Source: Candida dubliniensis CD36 | Lineage: Eukaryota > Ascomycota > Pichiomycetes > Serinales > Debaryomycetaceae | Direction: 5' to 3' | Assembly (NCBI RefSeq): GCF_000026945.1 | Contig: NC_012866.1 | Location: 930,001-994,000, forward strand | DNA: 64,000 nt | In this document: in pieces, positions 38,516-50,796 of the stretch | How positions within the stretch are numbered: position 1 is the first letter of the stretch | How the letters are laid out: each line of letters opens with the position of its first letter | The notes under the pieces: generated by a model | What the model was told of the DNA's origin: nothing | What the model saw: the letters and a program-made list of their open reading frames with translations, nothing else | Databases searched by the model: none | Program-made: the position numbers and the translations under genes

Positions 38516-41500
38516 CTTCTCCACCCAAATGACAATATAATTTCAGATCTTCCTACAGACCCTTAACTAACAAGCTCAAAGTGCTAGAGAAAAAGACTGA
38601 TGTGCACAACTGTTTGTTGAAATGGTGGAATTGCTGAAAAAAATCAAAGGGGGGGGAATTGCCATTTGACCTATTATTTTGTACAATGATGTAGCTTTAA
38701 ACTCCCCAACAGCATGAAAGAAGGGATAGAACTTGAAATGAACTAACTGCGTGCAATTAGACAGCAAAATCCCAGTGTATGGAAAAATGCTTTGCTTTGT
38801 TCTGTTTGTGTGTTTGAATTTCACCTTTCTCCGGTAAAACATGCCGCAATTATCAAAGCATGAACTATTTACACAGAAATTAGTCCTACATCTGATTATT
38901 GTTCATAAAGATTTACAAGGGTTGTCTAGTGAAATCGATATATCCACAAAACACAACCAAAAGGGACAGAAAAAAAAAAGGGAATCAAGGGAATGTTTTG
39001 GCGATCCCTTAAAAATCCCTTTTAGAATGGTGTTGGGAAATGCAGATCAAACAATACAAGAAAAATAAATGTAGAGGCTTGCATAGCTGTACTTGTCTTA
39101 TGCATATATAATAATTGCATGCAAAATCTTGAGAGACGGACGAGGTGTAAAATAATATCCTGCTAAGAAAGATTTTACATGCAAGTTTGGCCCAAACACT
39201 AGAAAATGTTGAGATTTCTCGGAACAGGCAAGAATAAACAGATACAGAGATTTATGTAAATCTAATTAGCTATTGCTATGAACGGGTGTTGGAGGGGAAG
39301 CAGGAAAGAAAGGGATTATGCAAGATAATAAGAATAAAGCTATTGTGAATCTAAACAATGAGTTTCATCGAAGATTGATATAGGAGTTTTGTATTTTTTA
39401 CAAGTATAAGTTCTGTTAAAACTCACAAAACTCTAGCTTTTGTAAATTGACTATACCTCTAGATTCATCTTGAAAAATTGCTAGTCTACCTAGTGGCTTT
39501 GATGGCTAACACAGAAAAATCCCTGCTCTAGATTCCAAACACCTAACGTGATACCATAAATGCGCGGCAATAATGCCGCTAAAATGGCCAAGATGGCAGT
39601 GATGCATACCATAGCACGGTGACCCAAAAAAATATTAGCAAGTTTGGCATGCTTAGCACCAGCTATATGGTTGTTGGTAAAAATGTTATCATTAGATCTA
39701 CATTTGACACATATGTATCTGCAGTTTTATATGGTTGTTTCTTGGTATTACTGCTACACAAGAATATTTTTCAAAAAGTGGCATGAGATATTAAACAGCT
39801 AATATTTTAATATAATTGTTTTTTTTTTGTATTCGGATTTGAAATATACGTTGAAAAATAATATTTCAAAATATTATAAGATTTATGATCAGAACGAGTA
39901 CGATAAAAATAGGCGAATTTTTTTTTTTTTTTTGGCGATGACTATTCTCTTTTTTTTTTTTTTTTTTTTTTTTGCAATGCTTTGTTGGATAAGTTTGTAG
40001 GCGTCTATTCTATATTCCATGGCTTGTTTATACGTATTAGCAGTGTACAAGTATTTAGGTAATCAATGCTAATTGAAAGTAAGGTGTAGCAGGGCTTAAT
40101 AGTCAATGTTCTGTCCTTGTCAAACTTGTGTGACTGTTTTTGTGACGAAATGCTTGCCAGTGCCGATCGCGACGGAAATCATGAAAACACAAAGATTTCT
40201 GATATCGTTCAACGCTTATGTAATCGTTTACCTTGGCATATTGCTCTTTTCCTTTCTTTCCGGTCAAAGAACTAATGATTATATTGCATGATCAACATGT
40301 CATATTAATCTCGATCGTTATGTAAAATAATATTAAATAACGCTCTTGGAGAAAGTATGATATTTTTTTCACCGTTGCTTGACGGAAAACCCCACTTTCC
40401 TTTTATGGCTATCTTCGTTATACCAGGAATATGTATGAACTACAAACAGCACCGGGTTATTCTCTGATAGAGCGTATTATAGTCACCTCATGTGAGTCGA
40501 AACTTACACTCTTGGTGTACTAAATTCCATCTCAAGATGAAATTGTAAACCAGACACTACCACAAGTATCAAAATGAGGGGTAAAGTAGAACGTCTTGTT
40601 TCATTTTGCCAGGGTGCTTGAGTGCGACCATTTTCTGACTATTGACGTTTTATTCTTCGTCAGTCGTTGTTGTCGTCATGAGAGTTTGGAAACAAATATA
40701 CATATCATTTGAGATACGCTTGTTTGGGATCTGAATCTACAACGGTTATGTATGACTATGCCTTACAATACATGTCATCTTGGAATAAGAATATCTTTTT
40801 CTCGTCAACGTATTGGATGTATTTTCCATTATTAGACTAACTTGTAGGTAACCAAATTTCATTTCATCTTTCCAAAAGCAAGTGCTCTTATTGATGAAAA
40901 TTTCAAACAAAACGAAAAGTAGATCTCATGTGAAAATTTGCTTTCTGAACATACACAACTGAGTGATATAATTAGGCAATAAAGTCATAATTTGTGGCAT
41001 TATGTTTAGGAGACATTTCTTTGAACTACAAACGAAGAAGGTGATATGAATCAGGTGATTTGATATAGAACAGAATATGGTATGAGCCAAAAAAAAAAAT
41101 CTGCACATGTTTCGATGGCTTTTAGGTTCCACAATTTCTCAAAATACGTTTACAGTTGTAATGACGGTCGAGAACTTACTATTCCATCTGTCACGCATTT
41201 AAAATTTTGCTTTCTCCGATGGGCAACGGGCACAGAAGATTGGCAGTCGTGTTTTTGGTCCATAGAGATATGAGGTGATAACTTGCGTTGGTGACGAGAA
41301 TAGATTCGGAAGCGCAAATAACTACATTTGCGGTATTTTATTTTTGTGGGTTTTTCGGAACCACACCAGTGAAGAAGAACAAAAAGAGTGTTCCGAGTGT
41401 GTTCTTTGCCTCTTTTAATCTCAACGTCTGATAATTGGAATCTCTCCTAAACACAGCAGAGAAGAATCATGCATGATTTTGTTCTATTTCCATAAATTGA

Positions 41501-42888
41501 ATGGTTATGGAACTATTTCTTTCTTCAGTTATCTCAACCATACCGAGAAAAAAAAAAAAAAAAAGGAATAAACTATCGCGGAAATTCGGATGAGTGACTT
41601 TCTATATCTTGATGGCTTTGAAAGTAAAAGACGTTTTATTTCTGGAGACATGAAAATTTATCAAAGTGGCTAAACCTAAATTGTACCAAGAGAATTTAAT
41701 AACATCAACTTATAGCTTATTCTGTTGAATTTCAATTTAACTATTGTGAGATGAAATTTTCAAAATCAAAAACAACTCAACAGAAATGAACCTATAGCTG
41801 TACCAGCAACTAAAAAAAAAAATATGATGCACACAGCTTAATACAAAAAAAAAAAAAAAAAAAAACGGGAAGAAATGATTTAGTGAGAAACTAAAAGAGG
41901 CACAGGGTTTGTAAACCCTGGCTGACATCTTTCTTCCACCAATGGTCTGTGATGCATATATGGCTATTTTGTTACACAAAAAATGTCAACATCCCATTTT
42001 CATAGCTACTTGCTCTGAACTAAACGACTCCTATAAAGACTGGAATACCAGTTAGCATCTCTACGTACTTAACACAAACCAAAGACATTAAATTAACAAC
42101 AACCTAAAATTATGTTTCATTGACCCTCTTTAATCTGAATGAAGAGAAAAAAAAAAAAAGAAATTTAAAATGATATCCAAAGGGGGAAATTTGAAAACAT
42201 ATAATATTTTTTTAAGATGTATTATGCTATCCGGATTATGTGAGAGAAGTAGAAGAAAAATAATTCAAGCTTACCTAAGTCTCTTACAGGGTTGGTTGAG
42301 AGCTCAGTTACATGTAAATTGTAAAGACAACAAACAAAGTCTTGCCTCCTTCAGAACAATAGAAGAAGGAATGTACTGTAGAAATTTGTTCATTGTTGTA
42401 CCCTTCGATTTAGAAAAGATTATTCGTAAATCCGCCAAACAAACCGAGCAAAACTAAGGTAAACGAGTAATGTTTAATCTCTCTCACTCCCGGGCCCTAT
42501 TGTGTGTTTTTTAACCTAAAGTTTTTCCAGACTAAGCCCTTTCTTAAACTTTTGGTGTTGAGTATTAGGTTAAATTTATTACCGGAGCAAAAGCTTGTTT
42601 CGTGAAGGTGGTTCTAAATGAAATACAAAACACCAAAAGTTTATGTATAACTTGAAATGGAATAATTGAAAGTATTGTCAATGCTGCCAAATAAAGGAAA
42701 CTGTGCCCGCCTTATTCGATAGTATCATAACCCCTTACAAGTACTTATCACAAAGCCAAGTCTAACAAAAAGTTTAAGAAATGGGGTTCTTCTAGTTTTC
42801 TATAGCAATGCTTGCTAAGGGGGTTTGATTAATCACTTCAAGAGACATCACAAACCTTTAACACAACTGGACCTAATTGTTATCCAAT

Positions 42889-44226
42889 GTGAGGTGGGCA
42901 AGCACTGACTTTGACAAGTCTATCCGTTTAAACTACAATCTCCAATTAAAGGTTCATCTTATTCTTCTTCAACAATAAAGAATAGCTTCGTTTAACTGAA
43001 TTAACCTTTTTATAATTTACTTGCAGAATCTTATTTTCAATGCTTTTGTAGACGTGTACTAGAATTGAGTTTAGTTAACCACAAAAACAAAGGAGTTTTC
43101 AATCTGGACTATTTCAAGAGGTGGCGGTCACATACTTGTTGTAGTTCCTAAGCTCTATTGAACGTGCTTGCTTGCCCTTTGATTTTGCCAAGTTTAACAA
43201 TTTAAAGTTGATGTCACCAGTATTTTTTGCTTTCAATACTTCAAAAATGGTTATGATTCTCTCAATTATAATGTGTGATTATTGTGGATCGTTATGAGTT
43301 TAGTTTAAACGCGGATATTTCTTCCACTACAGGCATCATAACCAATGTCTCTCAAAGCTTTCAATACTTGGCCCAAAAAGGGTAAAAAAAATATTGAACA
43401 ACATGAAACTCCTTGTTTTGAGGACATACAGTACAATCCTAAGCTATAAGAATGGATATATATTGCAATGTTAAATATAGGGCTATGGGGACAAGAAATG
43501 TGAGCTTCGGGTATTAAAAAAAAAAAACCCAGTGATGGTGTCCATATTGATCACAAGGATGTAACATTTCATCTAAACTGGAAAGAACATAAACAACTAT
43601 ATAATCCAAAGGATGCTAACTTTAATCAAAAACAGCTGATGGATCCTCCACTTTGGTTTTTCCGGAAAAGCTTATTTTTTTACTAGTGGTATTGGTTAGT
43701 TGCTGAACGTGGTACTTCGGGAAATCATTCTCGAGTGGGGGACAGCTTTTGAGTTTCAACTTGACTTTTTGTAAATGCATAATTACCTTTGTTTATTTTG
43801 GAAATCCTCCAATAGTTTAGTAGCCCACCAACAAAAAGAAATTTAAACCTAAATTATTGCTTCTCAAATCTTTGCCTTTTCTTTCCACGTCAATTTAATT
43901 TCTAAGGAATATTGTAGGTGGTTATGAGATTTGTTTACAAACTATAACCAATGTATAATATTTCCAACACTATTAATTTCAGAACAATTTTACTATTTAT
44001 GAATGGCAGGACCTCTAATAAAATAGATCCCTAGAACCTTTATGATAATTATTTCACCAAGAAAAAATCCATTAGCTTTGGTGAAGGTTATGAGCGAGCT
44101 CCAGGTGGAATTAACTAAAGAGTGTAAAATTATATGTTTCCTTGTGCATATTGTAGAAAACAACTAGGAATAAATAAATCTCTTGACCATCACATGGGAT
44201 CACAAAAATTCATAAGAAGAGGTTAA
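42889..44226 (+). pseudogene. Possible heavily decayed coding relic
   Basis: One reading frame (coordinates equal to 1 modulo 3) contains successive protein-like segments separated by many stops: 42889-42978, 43345-43449 (starting MSLKAFNTWPKKGKK), 43504-43686 (61 codons, with LNWKEHKQLYNPKDANF), 44032-44118, and 44134-44226 (with CAYCRKQLGINKSLDHHM, a Cys2-His2-like pattern). The frame is kept across segments, which argues for decay by substitutions. I do not recognise a parent family. In AT-rich DNA open runs of 60 codons occur by chance, so the call is tentative. Confidence 0.25.
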
Positions 44227-47200
44227 TTTTACCTTACTTCCGCATAGCATTTACGGAGCTCAGGACGATATGGAAATCAAAAAAAAAGAAATGGCATTCT
44301 GTTTGTGTCCAAATATCGAAGTAAGACTGCCCTGTGGAAATCGTTCCATTTTTTTTTTTTTATTGGTGACGGTTCCATAACACCAAATAACCTTTTCTGA
44401 AATTTCTACGCAAAGTCACATACAATGTTGCAATGATTATTAATCTTTGCGGTCAGCCAGACTTGTTGATGTGCACAATTTTTTGATTGCGATCTCCGAA
44501 CCCCTTTTGTGTTTTTTTTGAAACAATTAAATTATACCAGAAGTTAGACCCTTCAAAAAATCAATTACTATTAGGATCTCATTTGGTTTTTTTGATAAAA
44601 TTTAGTACAACTTTTATGAAGTAGAGATTTCATTTTTTCTACCGCCTTCAATGATTCAAATTAGAAATCCTTGTTTTTTTTTGGTGGTTTTTTACATCAA
44701 TCTCGTACCAAAAAAAAAAAATTTATCGTAAGTTTTGATAAATAGCCCCATTCAAAACAATCGCAATTGTCCGGAAAAGCATTCAATACTAGGGCTGATT
44801 ACTTAGAGAATACTTCAATGTTTCGACAATGAATAATTTTTAAATTAAAATACATCAGTTTCTTCTTGTATCAGTCCTTTGCATGCGACATCTACTTTCG
44901 TACAACATCACCTATGATTTTTATGAGTCCAAACATTAGTTATATCTATAACTCTGTAAACACAGCAACATAATGACAAATGGCTCAATAGAGTGACTAC
45001 AACAAATAACCCCATTGTTTGGTGATTGCATCCCGTCAATAGCAGATTGGTTTAGCCTGGTCCTGTCGTACCACAGTTTATCCGGATTGTACGATTATTC
45101 CTTTTCTCTTGTCTAGATTTACATGTTTTAGTTTTGTGACATTTTCAATCTGACAAGAGAATTCCGTAAAATAATTATACGATCTTTTAGATGAATGGAC
45201 GATCACTAACCTGCATCTCAATTATCCAGCAACATCAGCTTTGATTCAAATCAATCAAACTTGGTCTACAGTGATACCCAAAAAGAAAAGGCGTGTTTGG
45301 CCACTCAAGTTCTTTTTTGTCAATGACTTTTCTTTGCTATTGTTTCTTTCTTCGTGAGACGATTGACCTTCCTTCCCTAATTTTAGGACTTTTTTTTTTT
45401 TTTCTTTGTTTCCAATCAAGTGAAGTTTCCACTCCGAATTTTTTGGGCTTTAAACAATAACATGGTTATTTTATTGTAAGACATTGAATTTGTAGTTAAA
45501 CAGTGAATACCAAACTATCACAAAGTGCACAGTCTTGATTGTTCAACAAGAGAGAATATACGCGAATTGTTATCTGGTGCATCGTGCATATCCATGGCAA
45601 AAGCATGAATCCCTTATTTACAAGTCACTATGGACATTGCTACCTCCCTAAATAACACTTTAGCTGGGTATAAGAAGTTGTGATAAATATGAATTATACT
45701 CTCGGTTCAACAAAGAATAAAGGAAAATGTCAAACCCAAAATAGAATCCTGGTTTTGCGTGTTTTTGGCCTTCCCTTCTATGTCAACATATCTTGACATT
45801 AAGCAATCTAATCGTATGATGATTAACACTGCAATCGAGAAATGATAAGTTAATATCTTGAACAATTACATGTCTGTTGACAAGCAGTCAGTATTTGCAC
45901 CACGAAACGATTTATTTTAGTTTGAAGTCAATAAGCATTAATCTCTGTCGTCAGCAAATTACATTTATAAAGCTAAGAGCATATACCTGCAGCACATGTT
46001 CTGCCAACCCAAATTCTTCTCACAGGTTTGAACCTTGGTTTTTGCTAAGGAAAGTTTTACGCTTCTTTTTGATTTTTGGTAGATCCATTGCAAAGACTTG
46101 GTAGATAATATTCAATCGAATTTTTCTTTAGTGGACGAATACTTCCGCCATACATCTAGAAGAATTGCTTCCTTTGTTCTAATCTTACCTGTCAAGTTCA
46201 AGAATGGGCAGGAATGTGTATTAGTAGTGTGAATGTAAACAATAGAAGAATTTATATCCATGGAAGCACAAAGTATACCACTGTGGCTATTATCTCCGTT
46301 TTCCGTATCTCTTGATTTTTTCCAAAAAAAAGAAACGCCTATCTGAGTTTCTATCTTAGTACTTTGATTTGGAGAAAAAAAACGCAAAAACTTGTTTCTG
46401 AGTGGCAAAAATGACAATTGTAAAATTAAAGATGTTGTAGAGTTGCATTGTTAATGTCTCACCTGTATCCACTAAAACTAAAATTAATTTGCCATGGCTA
46501 AGTATACTAGAAGTATCAAACGTTTTAAGAATTTAAACTCATACGACCAGTAGCTTCTATAAAGGCAAAAACAAGGCGGGTCCATGACTCCGAAAAAGAA
46601 GAAGAAGAAAAAAAAAAAAAAAACGTAACATCTGCTAAGCAACCAGGAGACCAGATGTCATTAACTCAACGCCTCCAAAAAAAAAAATAGAGATCTGGTT
46701 TTAGTTTTGCTTGTTGAGTAGAGATTTAGTTAATTAATTTGGAGTTTAGGTCGCATTTTTAGTTACACAGGAACTAAAAAATTGATTTTGGTGCAATCTA
46801 CATAAGCAACAACTGTTGTTCCAAAATCCGAGCAACCCAATATCTGTTGATCTCGTAAAGAATAAACAAATTAGATAGAGACCCCAATTGCTTGGCTTTT
46901 TTCTTTAAAAAAAGCACGCCATCGTTCGTATTTAGTTAAATACTTACTTCTTGAGTATTTTTTCTGCCAAACTACTGGTGAAACACATTCATTAACATTT
47001 TCAAATTGCTGCTACTATTGTTGCTGTTAACAATGTTTGATAGCTCCCCCCACGTCTGTCTTGTTTATTATTTCTAATGAATGAAAAGTACAGGAATTCC
47101 TTGACAACACAAACTTCTGTCCTCTTTCACTGAAACTGAATATAAGGCAAGTAATAGTGTACATTTTACAGCAAGCTAGGGCGTTTATTCACAAACTCTT

Positions 47201-49836
47201 AATAACAATAGATATGCCACAATCTTTGGCAATCTTTATAATCTAGAAAAAGTATCATGTCATAAGAGGTGCACACAAAGAAAAGTCGTGTCAAGGTTAC
47301 TACGCAATAATAATGGCTTGTATTATATACAGGTTTCTTTTTAGGGGATGTGATGGTTGTTAAAGGAGATGTTGTTGAGGTTAACATCTGACGCACGGTA
47401 TTGTTGATATTAGGGGGCTAGCAACTGAGAGTTTATGCTTCAAACAAAGAATTAGTACGTTTGTTTATTTTCTTTTTATCAAAAAAAAAAAAAAAAAAAG
47501 CTGATAGTATCAGATAATATTGTAAATATAGGGAACGAGGGATCCAATGAAAGGGAGGTAGAGATGGTCCGGAGGGATTCTTTTTTTTTTCTTTTACTAA
47601 GAAAATGAAACTTGAAAGGGAACAGGGAAGAGGGTGCAATGGGAACAACCTCTTCCTGTGCTAGGTTTTTTTTTTTTTTTTTTGTTCGATGATGTTCAGT
47701 TTGCTTCGAGGGAAGATTTCTTCAGCTGCACCATACGAATATTCATCTCCTACTTCAATTGTAATTCGCTGAAAGACAATTGCACAACACAAACGTGTCT
47801 GGCAGTGAATATTAACTTTGTTGAGTTATTTTCAATATTCCCACTCACTTTGGTAACACAAATCCAGTTAAGACAGGTTAATCTTATGAGGGCAGCAAAT
47901 TGCATCTTGAGATATTCTGGTAGCTTTGTCGTACACAAAAACTCGCATGCCTGTATATAACCCCAATGGAAATGCTGTACATAGTATGATCAACAAAATC
48001 AAACGTTTTCTTTTCCAGGTGCTACTTCTGTTTCTTTATAAGTATATTTAGATCAAAGTTAGCGGAAAGAAATGTATAATACGTTTACAAGTTAGAACAA
48101 TTGATAGGTGGTATCTATTAATGTTATTTGTGCATAAAAAGAAAAATTTGTGTTCACATAACCCACGACCACTTCTTTGTAGTCATTACTGTTCGTATCA
48201 ATAACCTTGCTTCCCCTTCTATTTAGAACAACCAGAATTATAACTTAAACAATTGTAATTACCATAGTAGTATTTTATAATGAGAGCATTGATACAAACC
48301 AGATAATGCATGCAAAAAAAAAAAAAAAAAAAAAAAAAGATCTTACAATTGAAAACCAAGAAATAGAAAAAACAATACAAGATTGTCTCCCAAAAAAGTT
48401 GTCACATTGTATTCATGAAATGTAGTGTTGTTTTAGTTAGTTATGCGTACACTTTATTTCAACAAAAATGGAAGAGCGGGATAATATCTCTAGGGAAGAC
48501 CTAGCGATATCATATTCCATTATTGTTAAGGAAATTCAAGAATTGCACCACTAATGGTACAAGCTTATCGGGACATCTTGCAACTAGATTACTCTTGAAT
48601 AACAGCCTAGAGAAACGAGCTTATTCGATTATAGACAAGAGAGGACAATCTGCCTTGTTTCTCTCAAAAGCCACCGTTATTACAGCTACCAAACACAACC
48701 CTCCAACTACAACATATTTAACTTCTATTAGGTATTTGGTTCTAAAAAAAAAAAAAAACCTTGTGAATGTAACTAACAACATGCGAAAAATAATCTGCAA
48801 GAGCTACAAAAATTAAGCTCGCACTTTCATTTGGCACATAACCATGCATTAGTCCACCTACATATATATATGTATGATAAATTAATTGCTTTTTTTGTTA
48901 CACTTTTGTATAATTCTGAGTTTTGCATTGATTATTGTTTGTTGCATTTTCTTGTTAGTATTTAGTTTATTTGAATCACAAAAAGCACAAGTTGTTAATC
49001 CCATCAAATAATAAAATTGCCTTCTTGGTTTTTCTGGTTTGTTTGGATTTGTGTGACTTTTATTTGATCAAACAATAGAAACTTAAAGAATGAAAGAAAA
49101 TCGTGATTTCTTTTTATCCTGTCGATATTTGTGTAATTTAACTGAATTTCAAGTAAGTTTCCACTATACTTGGGTTTTCCCTTTATTACACATATTCTAT
49201 ATAAATCTCCATGTACATCTATCTAACTAGTGGTGGATCCAAAGGTATAAAGATATGAAGATTTCCCTCTGTTTTTTTTTCAGCCAAATTTTAAACTACT
49301 TGATTTTTCCTTTTTCCTTTTTTCTAATATCTATATTATATCATCCACTTCAAACTTACAACAATTAGGGATTGTTAATATTATTATTATCGTATTCAAC
49401 CCCGTCTTCACTTTCTTCTTAATTTTACAGACGTTACACATTAAGAACTGTTATAATAATTAGTAATAACTTGTTTCAATTTTCAGGTTACTATTTGTTG
49501 ATATTATATTTTTGGTTTTAGCTGCTAAATAATTTAATTTGAAGAGAAATTTTTTTTTTTTTCTTTTGATTATAATAAATTCAATTGCAAAAAAAAAAAA
49601 AAAAAAACTTAGAGAAAAAAATTATCACCTATCTTATTATTTACAACTAAGAATTAAAAATAACAAAAATAATCCTACTATCTACTAAGACTTTTATTAC
49701 AGAAATTGCTTACAAAGAACCTTGTTGTTTAAAGTATCTTCCAGAATCTGAACCAGGTATTATATAAATAACAACTAGAATCATCATCCAAGTTTTCTTT
49801 TGCTAGTTTCATTAGATTCTCATACTCATCACAAAT

Positions 49837-50796
49837 ATGCTTTATCAACAATCATATCCAATAACAAATAAATTGTTAAATGCTGACACTGCTGGTAGTA
49901 CCTCCACATCTTCTATCATGGACGGTGGGTGTACTTTGTCCAAACCTGGTAATGCTAAAACAAAATCAGCAACTTCATTACCTTCATTCAATGAACTACT
50001 TACCTCCATCCCATTACCAAATGAGTTTAAGCCAGCAACCAACAATACTAAACAAGGAACGTCACCAACTACAGTGACATCTCCTTATAGTTATTACATG
50101 GGTCCACCAGTTCAACATCGTTTACCAACACCACCACCATATCCAACAAGCTCCCCAACAATAGCAACGGCTGCCACTCCGTTACCACAACACTCGCCCT
50201 ACTTACAGCCGCAACAAACACTACAACAACCTCAACCCTACCATCAACAGTACTACAACTATCAATATGCTGCTACTTCTGCTTCTGCTGTTGCTGCTCC
50301 ACCTCCTTATCCTCACTCCACCCAAGTGAGCTCTATTCCACCACCACCATTACCAACAACATATCACCAACGCAACCAACAACCTGTTTACCAACAGAAT
50401 GGCGGAGTACCGATTATGATCAGACCATCACCAGGATTAATCACTCCTACATCTACTACTTTTGACCATGCCAAGATACGGTCAAATTCTACTGGAAATA
50501 TATCTAATACCACTAGTAGTCAAAGTAAAGACCCAAGAAGAAAACATGTTTGCAAAGTGTGTTCGAGGTCGTTTACCACTTCAGGACATTTGGCAAGACA
50601 TAATCGTATTCATACTGGAGAAAGAAAACATCAATGTCCTTGGCCAACTTGTGAAGCCCGTTTTGCTCGTCAAGATAATTGTAACCAGCATTACAAAACT
50701 CATACCAATGGAAAAAATAAACGAAACAGACAACAACACAGGAATGTGGGATCTTCACACGTTGCAACAAAATACAACACCAAGAGCTTAGTATAG
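49837..50796 (+). CDS. NRG1: C2H2 zinc-finger transcriptional repressor Nrg1
   Basis: A 319-residue protein. The N terminus (MLYQQSYPITNKLLN) and SLPSFNELLTSIPLPNEF are Candida Nrg1 features. A Pro/Gln/Tyr-rich middle (about 85-195) is typical of repressors that act through Tup1-Ssn6. Two C-terminal C2H2 fingers (about 230-284) begin CKVCSRSFTTSGHLARHNRIH and are joined by the HTGERKHQC linker. In C. albicans and C. dubliniensis Nrg1 represses hypha-specific genes, and its loss drives filamentation. It binds (A/C)(A/C/G)CCCT-type sites. TATA-like sequences at about 49198-49204 and 49246-49252 imply a leader of around 550 bases or more. Confidence 0.93.
   Translation: MLYQQSYPITNKLLNADTAGSTSTSSIMDGGCTLSKPGNAKTKSATSLPSFNELLTSIPLPNEFKPATNNTKQGTSPTTVTSPYSYYMGPPVQHRLPTPPPYPTSSPTIATAATPLPQHSPYLQPQQTLQQPQPYHQQYYNYQYAATSASAVAAPPPYPHSTQVSSIPPPPLPTTYHQRNQQPVYQQNGGVPIMIRPSPGLITPTSTTFDHAKIRSNSTGNISNTTSSQSKDPRRKHVCKVCSRSFTTSGHLARHNRIHTGERKHQCPWPTCEARFARQDNCNQHYKTHTNGKNKRNRQQHRNVGSSHVATKYNTKSLV

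Larger units (their letters stand above)
38412..49836. other. 11.4-kb region without convincing genes, upstream of NRG1 and MCY1
   Basis: Between the divergent MCY1 and NRG1 genes no frame gives a protein I can support. Frames here are under 110 codons, many without ATG. The stretch has many A/T tracts (for example T runs near 39919-39934 and 39951-39973, and A runs near 41550-41564, 41846-41864, 46610-46623 and 48314-48338). It also holds a possible coding relic at 42.9-44.2 kb. I found no tRNA-like box A/box B pair, no rRNA and no CRISPR. A long 5' regulatory region and untranslated leader for NRG1, non-coding transcripts, or both are likely contents. Confidence 0.6.

Noticed and set aside
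42170..42457. 95-codon ATG-started ORF in the NRG1 upstream region
   Set aside because: No recognised motif and isolated. It may belong to the nearby possible relic, but is not supported as a gene.
46112..46417. 101-codon ORF on the minus strand
   Set aside because: It starts at a TTG; the first ATG leaves only about 50 codons without recognisable features.
48860..48875. 16-base palindrome TACATATATATATGTA
   Set aside because: A simple alternating AT repeat, common by chance in this DNA.
38412..49836. Regional centromere
   Set aside because: The length would fit a Candida centromere, but centromeres of this clade have no sequence signature I can read, and I noticed no large flanking inverted repeats. 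NRG1 upstream control is a simpler explanation.
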